Source: Spinacia oleracea (taxonomy: Eukaryota; Streptophyta; Magnoliopsida; Caryophyllales; Amaranthaceae). From it: 64,000 bases of DNA. Location of the stretch: NCBI RefSeq assembly GCF_020520425.1, contig NC_079487.1:112316141-112380140 (forward strand), given 5' to 3'. The notes under the pieces were generated by a model that worked only from the letters and a program-made list of their open reading frames with translations, ran no database searches and was not told where the DNA came from. The position numbers and the translations under genes were made by a program. Positions 34,236-46,178 of the stretch are shown here, piece after piece (position 1 is the first letter of the stretch; every line of letters starts with the position of its first letter).

Positions 34236-35574
34236 TGAAGGAAATAATGCCCTTGGTCCAAGTATGCATTCTATGTTAAGTCTAATAAATGCGGTTCAGT
34301 ATTAATTAACAAGTTAATAATTCAGTGAGATCAAGTGAGCTGAATGCCTAGCTAGAGGCCGCTTCAGTTCAAGTGGAATTAATGATATTAATCCACAGCT
34401 TACTCTTGACTGAACCCGTAGGGTCACACAAATAGTACGTAAACGGATCAAGTATTTAATGGCATTAAATACTCCATCTATGAATATTCGGAACCGACGG
34501 ATCTTGGTTTCAGTGGGAGCTAAGATCGTCACAGGCAAGAAATGAATACTCCGGAAACGATGATATTGCCGGAAACGGAAATATGGATCGTATCGGAAAT
34601 ATGAATATTATCCAAGTCGTAGATGTTGCCGGAAACGGAAACATGGTACGTATCGGAAAATATTGTTGGAAATGGAAATATTACCAGAATCGGAAATATT
34701 GCCGGAAACGGAAATATTGTCAGAATCGGAAATATTACCGGAATCGGAAAATAATTCCGGAAACGGAAATATTAAATATTTGTTCGAAACGGAAATTAAT
34801 TCCGGAATCGGAAATATTAAATATTGTTCGTATCGGAAATAGATTCCGGAAATGGAAATTTAATCGGAAGCGTATCGTACGAATTAGCATCGGACGAGGC
34901 CTGCCGGACGAAGGCCCAGCACGAAGCCAGGCCATCGCCCAGCAAGCACGCACGCCACAGCCCAGCGCGCACAAGGCCACGCATGCGTGGGCCGCGCTGC
35001 GTGGGCTGCTGCTCGCATGCGTGGGCAGCCCTTGTGGCTGCCGTGTGTGGTGAGTTTGAGCTCATGCGAGATTCCTGAATCTGCAAGAGTCAGTGTATGA
35101 TTAAATGTCTATTCCTATTGGATAAATTGATTAAGTAGAATTCATGTAGAATTCTAATTCCAATTAATTCGCATCCTACTAGGATTACGATTCCTTTTCC
35201 ATAACTCTATAAATAAAGGCCTAGGGGTCATAATTTATACACAAGTTTCAAAGTATTCAAAAGTGAGTTTTTTGAGAGAAAATTCAAACACCCATCTTGC
35301 CCCAAAAGTGCCGAATTTTCTGAGTACCTTAAGGGCGATTCTAGTTGGTCAATCTTAAGGCGGATCCGGACGTGCTGTGGACTATCTACGGAGGGACGAC
35401 ACTTGGAGTCCTAAAAGACTTGTTCTTGTTCGGTTCGGGCGCAGCTAGGGAAGGCACGCAACAAAGAGTATGCATCTAAACTATGCTAAATGATTATGTG
35501 TAAATAATATGTTTCCTGGGTTAATGGTTGTTTCCGCATGATCTATGTAATGTCATATGTATCATAACCTAACA
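34236..35574 (+). repeat. Element III 3' LTR, 1339 bp
   Basis: Almost base-for-base the same as the 5' LTR at 25038-26377. Preceded by the purine-rich tract. Confidence 0.93.
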
Positions 35575-35599
35575 CGACGCCTCTTACTTTTCCTAGGTT

Positions 35600-35827
35600 C
35601 TACAATATCACTTTGAATATCAGGAGAAGGTAAAGGCATAGAAGAGGAAGAGGGAACAGACACAGATACATCATGTGAAACATCATGAGAATCACCACGT
35701 GGAATATAATTTTCCTTAAGGGGGAAAATATGTCAAAGAATTTAGCATCTCTAGATTCACGCATTGACCTATCATTCAACCACATGAACATATACGTTGC
35801 ATTGTTTCCAGCATAACTAACAAACAC
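35600..35827 (-). pseudogene. Element II pol segment remnant
   Basis: The minus frame reads LNDRSMRESRDAKFFD, a motif found between integrase and reverse transcriptase in copia polyproteins. Fossil fragment of element II, separated from the rest by element III. Confidence 0.65.
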
Positions 35828-37310
35828 AACATCAAGAGTCTTTGACCAATGTTTTCCCGTTTAAAAGAAGACAAACCAACTTTAGCTAAATACCCCATAC
35901 TTTCAGATATTTCAGGTTGGGTCCATTCCCTTTCCACAACTAATGAGGGGTTTTGTCTAACTTCTTATGTGGTACTTTGTTCGAGTGAATTAATCCAAGC
36001 AATTCGGTTAGTCTAGAAGTAATTGGATTAAAGTAAGTTCTAGAAGGTTTAGCATCAACACATTGTGAGAATAATAAGTCTAACTAGACTCAATCATAAA
36101 AAAAAAATCTTAAACAACACCATACTAATCATGACATGATTAATGGTCCAATTCCCAAAAGTATAGTGACTAGAAAATTAGGTAGACACCCAAGAAAACA
36201 TTATGCTTAACTCTTCACAAAGAAATTTCCCAAGGAAAAAGATTTTAACTTAGTTTGCTTTCATAATCTCAATCTCTTAAGAAATAGGAAGTCATCACAA
36301 ACTTCCAAAAACTAGCTCAAATGGGTACACATACAACTCCAATAAATATCCATATTGCCAACAATGTATAAGGAACATTTAGGAAGTTACATACCCAAAA
36401 TGCATGGTAATTAAACGGATTTGAAATCACGTATTCCATTTTTACCATGACTAGAGCATACTTTGAAATAACAAGGTACAAAGATTAATAATCTAATCAT
36501 CACTAGAAATAAACTACTTGCTAAATACCTTATTAGCAAGTACATAAAGATTCTATCAACAACATTATTCTTTCAAAGACCAAGCATATATCTCATAAAA
36601 TTAGGGTCTCGTCATGAATTTAAGCATGAAACCATAATAAACTAGAGAATCCAATAACATGCTCATACACAACTAATAATCCAAGTCTTATACTTTCTAG
36701 TAATAATTCCAACGAATCTCATATGACAATATAAACATCAATCTTATTGTTGTCAACTTCACAAAAAAAATATGTTGAAATGGATACTAGAAATGAACAT
36801 GTTAAGATAATCATAATAACTTTAAAAGAGTTAGTTTCGAATGAACCTCCCTTGATATTAAATCAAAGATGTGTATTGTATGAAATTCCAAAATCTTCAA
36901 GCAATTCTCTATCACGACATCTAGCCACCACTCATCAATCATCTTCTCCAAGAATCTACTTTTAACTTTTCGTGTTCAGAAAAATCAGGTCTGATGTTGT
37001 AGCTGTAACTGACGATCTAAATCATCAATTGACAATCCGACCGTTGAAAATCAAGCCCAAGATCTCCCGGATATTGTGTCAAAATTTCAAGACAATCGGA
37101 CTAGGGATGACCCTCGATTGGGGTCAATCTTTGAGACTGCTCCCAGAAAAACGTGAATAAAATATCTATGGAAACCCTTTTTAAATTTCCATTATCTCTC
37201 ATTCAAAAACTCTAATATCTTTCCCTTACTAATCATAAAAAGATCATAAATTTTTGAGAAGAGAAGAAACCATAATCAGATTTCGCAGATGATAAATTTT
37301 GCTTCTAAAT

Positions 37311-38094
37311 TGTAGGAAGTAATACTGCAAAATCCGAAAAATTGTTAAGAAAATGCGGGTCGTATATTTGATGTATGAAAAGCTGTGACGTGTTATAAAA
37401 CACTGTCTTAGAAGCAAAATTCGCCCCGACTATGGTGCAATCGGAAATGGCGTTGCCCCCCAAGATTTAACATAGCGTTCCTCCAAAATGTGCACTCAAC
37501 TAAGGAGGAATTTGAAACTCATAATAATGCTCAGAATTTAGATGAACAGAAGAGAAAGAGAGTTAGAATTTTCGGTGTGTTTGAAATGATCCCAAGAACT
37601 TATTTATATAGCAACAACATTTTGTAACCGAAAATCACATTTTAATGACGTAATAAAAATCGAAGATCGGAATTTAAATGGGAGATTAAAACGTAGGCAA
37701 TAATCAAGGAACCGTTTAACGTAAATCAAGGGGCGGTTACGATTCTGTCATTAAGGTTATGGAGTGAGCTACGTAACTGAATGGTCTCATAATAACTGGA
37801 CCGCCGATTACGTCTTGACCCAAATGGTGCGCGCACGTGCCACAAACACGAACCGGCCGAACAAGGTGGCAGCGCGCGAGGATGCCCCCTTCTAGCCCAC
37901 ACCACTAGGGGAAGTACTTCAAAGTTTAAACATTACTTCCCTATATTTAAACAAAGGGAAAAATTCATTTTCTTTCCATGTTGGACAAAGCCCTTTTCTT
38001 TAAATACTCCACTTGAAATGCATACTTTTCATTTCTACCAATGTGGGACATTTTCACAAAATGGTAAAACTCTTTCTTTGCATTATTTCCAACA
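37311..38094 (-). repeat. Element II 5' LTR, 784 bp
   Basis: Partner of 17814-18598, with the same ends (TGTAGGA... and ...TTCCAACA), followed by the TAACA duplication. Confidence 0.9.
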
Positions 38095-38099
38095 TAACA

Positions 38100-40720
38100 T
38101 ATGTAATACTGTTATTTATGGTTCTTCTGGACCATAAAATTAAACTCATTGTAATAATATTATATGTCTTTCTCTTATATTTTGAATCAACTCATATTTG
38201 TACAAGAATTCTTCCGTGAATTAATTAATATGTATATTTCATAATTCTCAAGTACTCAATCTACTGGTTGAGACGATAATTCAAAAAACTCTTTAAGAGT
38301 TTGATAATATCTCATCAAGGTTGTGATATTCATATGCAAAACTTAAATGGCTAGATATTAAGAACATCATGTATAAGTTCTTCAGGAACTCATCTTATTT
38401 GCATTATTCATAACATTCTATTAAATAAACATTACATATTTCTTTTGCAACTACTAGCCCAATGATCATGAAGCCATAACCGCCTCTTATAAATTTCCTT
38501 AAAGTTGCAAATACTTCTTACCATTCTATGGTGCATATTCATATACGACATCATAATAGTTTTGAAACATGTAATATGAAATTATAACTGGATAAATCAA
38601 AGTCATACCATGATAACACAAAATTAAGTGCATGATGAATGATGCATTTACCTATTAACTACACATGTATATGAATTTAAGTTTCAAATGCAAAATACTA
38701 TACAGTGTGGATATTTCAAATCCATAACTTGTTGGACTTCAGGTCCATGAGCTCATTTGATCACTATAGTTATGTCTACGTCGAAATAGACATAGTTTTA
38801 CGATCCCCTATTCAAATTCCATTATTTCTCGAATATTCATTATAATTCGGTTTCATCATATACCGGTATCATCAAAAATTACTTTACATGCTATTCACCA
38901 ATGATATCTGAATACTTATTCAATAGGTACCATTTATATTTTCTCATGAGCCATCTATTATAATTCAGATATCTATACCACTTCAAGGGTATTTCATACA
39001 CTATATATTAATGTTTTCTTTATTTTCAATAATATCATCAACTGCATTATCTTGCTCTTTTCATATAAATAAATCTATATCTTATCACTATTTTGAAACC
39101 GTATATACAATCTACACTTCAGGTATGTAGAGATTTAAATAAATATTGGCAAGATATATATTTCTCAACACTTACTATATGTAACATCGAGCATTATGAC
39201 TATCATATACATTTATGTCTCTAGACATGTAAAACTTAACATAATTACGTCATGGATATTTATGTCCAAACATATTTTGAGGACATAAAGCTGTCATGCA
39301 CACTTACTCATATGTGATCAATCTATTATCTTTCAAGTTTGCCAACTTATTCTAGCTCGTCTCCCCCTAAGTTGGGAAAATATTTTAAATATATTATGGG
39401 GGATAAAATCCTTCACCAACTAAAAATACACTTTTCAATTTGTATTTTAATAAATGTTTCATACTTTCGTTCTCTTCTGAAGATTAACATTGATCATGGG
39501 GAGTAGATGCACTGTGCGGTTGTATTTTTTTCTTCTTCATATTTTCTCATTTCGTGCTGACATGTGATTGCCCCAATCAAGAGATGTATGATACTTAAAT
39601 CAATCACAAAACGCTTGTAAACTTTTTGGTGATCTTCAAGTCACCTACTATCATTATGGTGAATTTCAGGTCACTTACTATAATGGTGAACTTCAAATCA
39701 CCTATCGTTATACAAGTTTTCAAAGTCATTAATATCTATTATATTTATTTTCTCAATCTATTCATTATAACTATTCGATTGAAATACAACTCAACCTCAT
39801 CATTATGTCTTGCATTTGAATATATAAAACATATGAGGAAGTGTACATCGACATGTCAGCACACAAACTTTTATTTGACAAGAATTTTCAAATTCTCATT
39901 ACAGGTGTTCTTAAATCCGGATGGCCAGAATTATCACATCGTACGTATATAATATCATATAATATATTTCATTCGATAACCGTCGGTTATCTTCCCGAAG
40001 TGATCATTGTAATTATAAAATACTAAAATTTATATTGTGATGTGATATAACGACACAAATTGGTGTCTCGTTTGTAATGGCAAGACAATTCACAAAACTT
40101 ATGGAAAGATAACTTGCACTCTTATGGAGTATGCGTTATAATTGTGGTACATATCAATTTCAATAAACATATTCATTTTTATTCATCTTCAGGATGGTAT
40201 AATAATATCATAAATTCATACTCGTGTTCATAAAAAGAGTTAATGAAATATGAACAACACGTGTAACACATTTAACGTCATTATATCATTTTGATCCATA
40301 TACCACTATTTTTGAAAACTTAAAAGCTATCTCTCCTGATCCTTGAATATATTCCATTCTCATCTATTGTAAGAGAAATTATTCTACCCACTGAATACAT
40401 CTCTTCATGATCTATTCTCATTAGTGTATGAGGGGGCATACGTGACTTTAATAACCCGTTATTTCCTTCGGGAGTGATGATCAAGAAATCAAAGCAATTA
40501 CTATAAATATATATATAAAAAAATACAAAAATTGATATTGCTGCACGATTAGCGGTTACTAAAATTGATATTGCATGCTATATTGCACATCAAAACACGC
40601 GTACTGCCATGAAACAATGATAAACACTACGGAGTACGGAGTAGTTGATAATTCGATTAGTATTTTGAAGTATGGCCGCATGAAGTATGCAACACATCAA
40701 ATAAAATCCGTAACTAATAA
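38100..40720 (-). other. Body of element I, no readable coding
   Basis: AT-rich sequence lying between element II and the SINE, so by position part of element I. No domain can be read on either strand. Short repeated words such as ATGGTGAA(T/C)TTCA appear near 39655-39705. Confidence 0.4.
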
Positions 40721-40733
40721 AACAAACAAATTA

Positions 40734-40924
40734 CCAATTGAGGTTGGCATGAGTGGTTAAGGGCCTCTTGCTCCTTAACCAAGGTCTCGGGTTCGAGCCT
40801 TGGGAATGGAAAAAATCTCAACTGGGAGGGATGCTGCCCATCGAGGTACCCATGCAAACTTCCACGGGAGATTACCTCGCCGAAAGCGGTGGGAACTCCT
40901 CGTAGTAGAACCAAAAAAAAAAAA
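40734..40924 (+). mobile_element. tRNA-derived SINE with poly(A) tail, 191 bp
   Basis: The head contains an A box (TTGGCATGAGTGG, 40744-40756) and a B box (GGTTCGAGCC, 40790-40799), the internal pol III promoter. The body ends in a run of A. The 13-bp AACAAACAAATTA stands before (40721-40733) and after (40925-40937) as target duplication. Non-coding; it depends on LINE enzymes for movement. Confidence 0.9.
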
Positions 40925-41354
40925 AAACAAACAAATTAATAAAAGCATAATAATCTTGATCAATCAGAAAAACGAATTTCTATATTCCTGTGATATGCAC
41001 CCATACACATTAAAAGATCCGATAAAGTTCTTTTTTTTTTCTTAAAAAAATAAAATAAAATAAAAATCATAAGAGATAATAGTATAAATTATATGCATAA
41101 TCGCTTACTTCCCGCAAGATATAAAACAACCGAATCAAAGAATGAAGATTGTAGGACTTGAATCTTAAGAAACCGCCACCAATCATATATTCATACTACT
41201 AACCGCCCACTAAAACTAATTATTTATATAAAAAAAATAAAATCAAACATGATGGCAAATATTTCTCACATGGTATCAGAGTAGGTTCTCGATTACCTAA
41301 CCCTAGCAGCCGTTCTTCTTCTCCTTCTCAACCGTCCCTCTTCTCTCCTCTGTC

Positions 41355-44300
41355 ATGGCAGACATTGCTAAACTCCACCCTGCCACAACCGTCCCCAACA
41401 TCAAAACCTGTATTCCAATAACTTTGGACTACGAAGGCACTCAGTATAATAACTGGTCCACCCTTTTCCAATTGCACTGTCGTGCAAACCTGGTTATAGA
41501 ACACATCGTCCCTTCTTCCACCACTCCTGCTTCTGACTCTTCTGAATCCGACGCTGATAAGGCTGCTGCAAGGCTGCAATGGCAGCGCCTGGATGACATA
41601 GTGCGTCAGTGGGTGTATGGCACCATCTCAAATGACCTCCTCAACACGATTCTTAACCAGGACGATTCCGCTCTCGATGCTTGGAAACGATTGGAGCGTT
41701 TATTTCAAGGTAACAAATCTGCTAGGGCCTTGCACCTTGACTCTCAATTCACCACCACCAAGCTTGATCAGTTCTCCGGTGTCAAGCCATACTGCACCCG
41801 TATCAAAGTTCTGTCCGACAGTCTTCGTAACGTCGGCCAACCTGTGTCAAACGACCGAATGGTCCTTCGTCTCTTGCAGGGGCTCACCCTCGAGTACAAG
41901 TCTTTCCGCACGAATGTTCAACATCGTGTTCCCCTTCCACCTTTTGAGGAGGTTCGATCCATGCTAGAGTTTGAAGAGGAGTCCCTCCTCGACGGCGGCG
42001 ACACTGGTATTACCTCCGACTCTGCTCTCATTCACTCTCATTCTAATGACTCTGCTAGCCATGAACAAGCACAGGTTTCCCATCATGGAAATCCCAACAG
42101 ACATAACAATTCTAATTACAAGGGCAAGAAAAACAACCGGGGCCGCGGTGGTCACAACCACCGTAACAACCACCGGCACGGTGGTCAGTCTGGCAACCGC
42201 AACCAGCAGCCTCGCCCTTCGGACCAACAGCAACAAAGTCCAGCTCCGCCCTACTGGAAGTTCCCTCCTTGGGCTTCTCATTGGACTCCTCAACCGTGGG
42301 CCACCCCACCGTGTCCATACCCCTCCTCGAGCTTGCAATACCGTCAACCAGCCCCACGCCCACCGCCACATGCCGGGATTCTAGGTGCTCGGCCACAGCA
42401 AGCTTACTACATGTCTGCCCCTGCTCCTCCAACGAGCTACACCCCAACTGACATTGAGCAAGCTATGCATACTATGTCTTTTCAACCACCGGACGACAAT
42501 TGGTACATGGATACCGGTGCCACGTCTCATATGACGTCCTCTCAAGGTACTCTCTCGTCCTATTTTCAATTGAGCAAAGATAAAAATAATGAAATTGTTG
42601 TTGGAAATGGTAGCACGATTCCTGTTAATGGTTATGGGAGCACTTCTCTTACTAAAACCGATCCCCCATTAACCCTTAGGAATGTCCTTCATGCCCCCAA
42701 GCTTATCAAAAACCTTATTTCTGTGCGAAAATTTACTACTGATAATATGATTTATGTTGAATTTGATCCTTTTGGGTTTTCCGTGAAGGATTTGCGGACG
42801 GGGAACAACCTAATGAGGTGTGAGAGCTCGGGCGCCCTTTATCCCTTCAACAACAATTTCCGGCCACCACCATCACTTTCACTTCCTTCTGCTTTTCATG
42901 TTGCTTCATCAGAAATTTGGCATTCCCGTTTGGGGCATCCGGGCAATGTTATTCTTAGTACTTTACGTAGAAATGCTTTGATTAAATGTAATAAGGCTTC
43001 GAACCAGTTTTGCAATTCCTGTCCTTTGGGAAAATTAATTAAATTGCCTTTTTACGATTCTTTGTCATTTACTACTTTGCCATTCGACATTGTTCAAAGT
43101 GACCTATGGACATCTCCCGTAGTCACCACATCCGGTCATAAATATTATGTTCTATTTTTGGATAATTATAGCAATTTCTTGTGGACTTTTCCCGTTGCTC
43201 AAAAATCACAAGTGTTCAACCTATTTCTATCCTTTAGGACATATGTTCGCACCCAATTTGAAAAGGAAGTCAAAACATTTCAATGTGACAATGGCCGTGA
43301 ATTTGATAATCATCTCTTCCATAAATTTTGTGAACAACATGGCATGTCTTTTCGGTTTTCTTGTCCCTATACATCTCCCCAAAACGGAAAAGCGGAACGT
43401 AAAATTAAGTCCATTAACAACATCGTCCGTACCTTGCTTTGTCATGCCTCTCTACCTCCCACCTTTTGGCACCATGCTTTAGAAATGGCCACTTATCTTC
43501 TCAATATACTCCCCACTAAGGTTTTGAATTACAAGTCTCCGACCCAAATTTTGTACCAAAAAGATCCCACATACTCTCATCTACGGGTTTTCGGTTGCTT
43601 GTGTTTTCCTCTATTCCCATCAACCCAAATAAATAAGCTACAAGCTCGATCCACACCTTGTGTCTTTCTTGGGTATCCATCCAACCACCGGGGGTATAAA
43701 TGTTATGATATTTCAAGTCGTAAAATTATTATTTCGAAGCATGTATGGTTTGATGAGAAGCAGTTTCCGTTTGCCAAAATTAACTCTTCATCTTCAAACA
43801 CTTCATATGATTTTTTGGGTGATGATGTATCTCCTTTGCATTTTCATTATCTACATGGCCTTGCAAATACTCAACCACCTCAAATAGCCCAACCCAATCC
43901 AGCAGCTCATGTTGGGCCAACTCCCCCTTCCTCCCCCTTGGCCCAACACGCCAGTCCCCCTCCTGCAGGAACACCACACAATGTGGAGCCCAACTCTCAT
44001 TGCTCCCCTACTCCTAGCCCACCGCAGCTGCGACTTGCCACCCAGCCCAGCCAAAACCCGCCAGCCCTGCCCCGGCCCAGTCCATCACTGCAGCCCACCC
44101 AGCGAATGGGGACCCGTAGTCAGCATGGGATATTCCGACCTAACCCCAAATACAAAAATCACGCCTTACATGCCTCTACCCAATCCATTTCCCCTATACC
44201 AAAAAATCCCATAAGTGCTCTTAATGACCAAAATTGGAAACATGCTATGCAGGATGAATATAATGCTCTTATTGAAAATGGGACGTGGGACTTAGTACCA

Positions 44301-45743
44301 CGTCCACCTGATGTTAATGTGATTCGGTCATTGTGGATTTTTCGGCATAAAAAGAAATCTGACGGTTCTTTTGAGAGGCATAAAGCCCGTCTTGTAGGTG
44401 ATGGTCAGACTCAACGGGAAGGCATTGATTGTGATGAGACTTTTAGTCCGGTAGTCAAACCGGCTACTATCCGGGTTGTTCTTAGCATTGCTTTATCTCG
44501 TTCTTGGTCCATTCATCAGTTGGATGTCAAGAACGCTTTCTTACATGGTAATTTGAATGAAACTGTCTACATGTATCAGCCCATGGGATTTCGGGATTTG
44601 ACTCGGCCCAATCATGTATGTCTTTTGCGGAAATCTCTTTATGGCTTGAAACAGGCACCCCGGGCTTGGTACCAACGGTTTGCTGATTATGTTGCTAACA
44701 TTGGTTTCTGTCACAGCCAGTCGGACAACTCTCTTTTCATTTACAGTCATGGTGCTGATATTGCTTATATTTTATTGTATGTCGATGATATCATCCTTAC
44801 TGCTTCTTCAGATACTCTCCGGCGCTCCATCATCTCTCAACTGAGCTCCGAATTTGCTATGAAGGATTTGGGTCCTCTGAGTTATTTTCTGGGCATTGCC
44901 GTCACCCGGGATAATACTGGTCTCTTTATGTCTCAGAAGAAATATGCAGAGGATATCATTGACCGTGCCGGCATGTCACAATGTAAGCCTAGCCTCACTC
45001 CGGTTGATACGAAAGGCAAGCTTAGCGCCACTTCCGGCGCCGCTTATTCTGATCCGACACATTACCGGCGTCTTGCCGGTGCCCTCCAGTACTTGACATT
45101 CACCAGGCCCGACATCTCCTATGCGGTTCAACAAGTTTGCCTGTTTATGCATGACCCAAAAGTTGGCCATATGGAAGCTTTGAAACGCATCCTTCGTTAT
45201 ATACAAGGTACAATTGACTTTGGCCTACATTTGCATTCTTCCCCATTGGATACACTTCTCTCTTACACAAATGCTGATTGGGGTGGATGCCCGGACACAA
45301 GACGCTCTACCTCGGGGTATTGTGTATTTCTTGGAGACAACTTAGTCTCTTGGTCGGCCAAACGACAACCTACGTTGTCAAAATCTAGTGCCGAAGCTGA
45401 GTACAGGGGAGTGGCTAACGTTGTATCTGAATCTTGTTGGATCCGTAATTTGTTACTTGAACTACATTGTCCCATCTCTAAGGCCACATTGGTTTATTGC
45501 GATAATGTAAGTGCTATTTATCTCTCTGGTAATCCGGTACAACATCAACGCACTAAACATATTGAGATGGATATTCACTTTGTTCGTGAAAAAGTAAAAC
45601 GTGGTGAAGTACGTGTTCTACATGTTCCGTCCCGCTATCAGATTGCTGACATTTTCACTAAAGGGCTTCCGCGCGTCCTATTTGATGATTTTCGGGACAG
45701 TCTAACCGTACGTAAACCTCCCGCTTCGACTGCGGGGGTGTGA
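41355..45743 (+). CDS. Copia gag-pol polyprotein of element IV, 1462 aa
   Basis: This is the single polyprotein of a Ty1/copia element. The order is: gag (UBN2-type) in about the first 250 residues, then a basic Asn/Arg/Gly/Gln-rich linker; aspartic protease with WYMDTGATSHM; GAG-pre-integrase IWHSRLGHPG; integrase core with SDLWTSP and CDNGREF; a Pro-rich linker; reverse transcriptase with QLDVKNAFLHG, YGLKQAPRAWY and LLYVDDIILTA; and RNase H with CDNVSAIYLS. The frame looks uninterrupted for its whole length, so the insertion is probably fairly recent. Many overlapping frames on both strands are shadows. Lineage is perhaps Ale/Retrofit-like, which is not certain. Confidence 0.95.
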   Translation: MADIAKLHPATTVPNIKTCIPITLDYEGTQYNNWSTLFQLHCRANLVIEHIVPSSTTPASDSSESDADKAAARLQWQRLDDIVRQWVYGTISNDLLNTILNQDDSALDAWKRLERLFQGNKSARALHLDSQFTTTKLDQFSGVKPYCTRIKVLSDSLRNVGQPVSNDRMVLRLLQGLTLEYKSFRTNVQHRVPLPPFEEVRSMLEFEEESLLDGGDTGITSDSALIHSHSNDSASHEQAQVSHHGNPNRHNNSNYKGKKNNRGRGGHNHRNNHRHGGQSGNRNQQPRPSDQQQQSPAPPYWKFPPWASHWTPQPWATPPCPYPSSSLQYRQPAPRPPPHAGILGARPQQAYYMSAPAPPTSYTPTDIEQAMHTMSFQPPDDNWYMDTGATSHMTSSQGTLSSYFQLSKDKNNEIVVGNGSTIPVNGYGSTSLTKTDPPLTLRNVLHAPKLIKNLISVRKFTTDNMIYVEFDPFGFSVKDLRTGNNLMRCESSGALYPFNNNFRPPPSLSLPSAFHVASSEIWHSRLGHPGNVILSTLRRNALIKCNKASNQFCNSCPLGKLIKLPFYDSLSFTTLPFDIVQSDLWTSPVVTTSGHKYYVLFLDNYSNFLWTFPVAQKSQVFNLFLSFRTYVRTQFEKEVKTFQCDNGREFDNHLFHKFCEQHGMSFRFSCPYTSPQNGKAERKIKSINNIVRTLLCHASLPPTFWHHALEMATYLLNILPTKVLNYKSPTQILYQKDPTYSHLRVFGCLCFPLFPSTQINKLQARSTPCVFLGYPSNHRGYKCYDISSRKIIISKHVWFDEKQFPFAKINSSSSNTSYDFLGDDVSPLHFHYLHGLANTQPPQIAQPNPAAHVGPTPPSSPLAQHASPPPAGTPHNVEPNSHCSPTPSPPQLRLATQPSQNPPALPRPSPSLQPTQRMGTRSQHGIFRPNPKYKNHALHASTQSISPIPKNPISALNDQNWKHAMQDEYNALIENGTWDLVPRPPDVNVIRSLWIFRHKKKSDGSFERHKARLVGDGQTQREGIDCDETFSPVVKPATIRVVLSIALSRSWSIHQLDVKNAFLHGNLNETVYMYQPMGFRDLTRPNHVCLLRKSLYGLKQAPRAWYQRFADYVANIGFCHSQSDNSLFIYSHGADIAYILLYVDDIILTASSDTLRRSIISQLSSEFAMKDLGPLSYFLGIAVTRDNTGLFMSQKKYAEDIIDRAGMSQCKPSLTPVDTKGKLSATSGAAYSDPTHYRRLAGALQYLTFTRPDISYAVQQVCLFMHDPKVGHMEALKRILRYIQGTIDFGLHLHSSPLDTLLSYTNADWGGCPDTRRSTSGYCVFLGDNLVSWSAKRQPTLSKSSAEAEYRGVANVVSESCWIRNLLLELHCPISKATLVYCDNVSAIYLSGNPVQHQRTKHIEMDIHFVREKVKRGEVRVLHVPSRYQIADIFTKGLPRVLFDDFRDSLTVRKPPASTAGV

Positions 45744-45884
45744 TAGAATACATAATTTGTAATTAATGTAAATTAATTATTTTTGTAATTTTGTAATTTC
45801 TAGAATAGCCTTAGCTAAACCCTAACCTAGCTATGTATCTATTCTGAGAAAATTAATGAGAAAGCACGGCAAATATTTCTCACA
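45739..45884 (+). repeat. Element IV 3' LTR, 146 bp
   Basis: It begins TGTGATAGAATAC right after the G-rich tract and ends GGCAAATATTTCTCACA. The same last 17 bases stand just before the primer-binding site. Confidence 0.8.
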
Positions 45885-46178
45885 ATTTTAAAGTAATCAA
45901 CCACAATAATTACAAGTGGAAAAACTTCATGAAAACACCGGCAAACATCATAAAAGAAATAAAGTATATTAATCATGTGAAAATCTAGAAAAACATAATG
46001 TGAATTGTTTACAAACGACACAAATATTAAGCCCCATAACCGCAATCCCAAATATTGAAACACGTATTGAATAATCAAAACAATTAAAGTAGACTTACAT
46101 TACGTAGATAATTTCCTTTGTTTTTCGTTTGTAATTCTCGTTCTTATCTTTCCTCGGTTAGCGATGGTGATGATAACG

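Larger units (their letters stand above)
25038..35574 (+). mobile_element. Element III: young LTR retroelement of copia affinity, 10.5 kb
   Basis: LTRs lie at 25038-26377 and 34236-35574. CGACG is duplicated on both sides (25033-25037 and 35575-35579). A primer-binding site complementary to initiator Met-tRNA (TGGTATCACGAGCC, 26379-26392) follows the left LTR, and a purine tract AAGTGGGAGAC precedes the right LTR, so orientation is plus. The interior has no long pol frame. A faint copia reverse-transcriptase remnant can be sensed near 31680-32100, broken in many places. The two LTRs are nearly identical over 1.34 kb, so insertion is very recent. Confidence 0.92.
17814..38094 (-). mobile_element. 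Element II: Ty1/copia retrotransposon, split by a Helitron and element III
   Basis: LTRs lie at 17814-18598 and 37311-38094. TAACA is duplicated on both sides (17809-17813 and 38095-38099). The purine tract next to the left LTR shows minus orientation. Reverse-transcriptase and RNase H remnants lie at 19191-19830 and 24132-24374, and a pol segment lies at 35600-35827. Without the Helitron and element III it would be about 5.5 kb, a normal copia size. Coding parts are broken in several places. The LTRs differ by roughly 3-4% by eye, so it is younger than element I. Confidence 0.88.
41254..45884 (+). mobile_element. Element IV: Ty1/copia retrotransposon with a long gag-pol frame
   Basis: A Met-tRNA primer-binding site (TGGTATCAGAG, 41271-41281) is followed by one frame and then a G-rich tract and an LTR at 45739-45884 with TGTGA/TCACA ends. 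Only one full LTR is recognised, so the element counts as incomplete (about one break), though its coding part looks whole. The domain order gag-protease-integrase-RT-RNase H is that of copia. Inserted in element I. Confidence 0.9.

Noticed and set aside
40744-40805. Possible tRNA gene
   Set aside because: A and B boxes are present, but there is no acceptor stem, and a poly(A) tail and target duplication follow; it is a SINE.
41964-42569. Antisense and alternative frames over the element IV gag region
   Set aside because: Shadows of the Pro/Asn/His-rich linker of the polyprotein.
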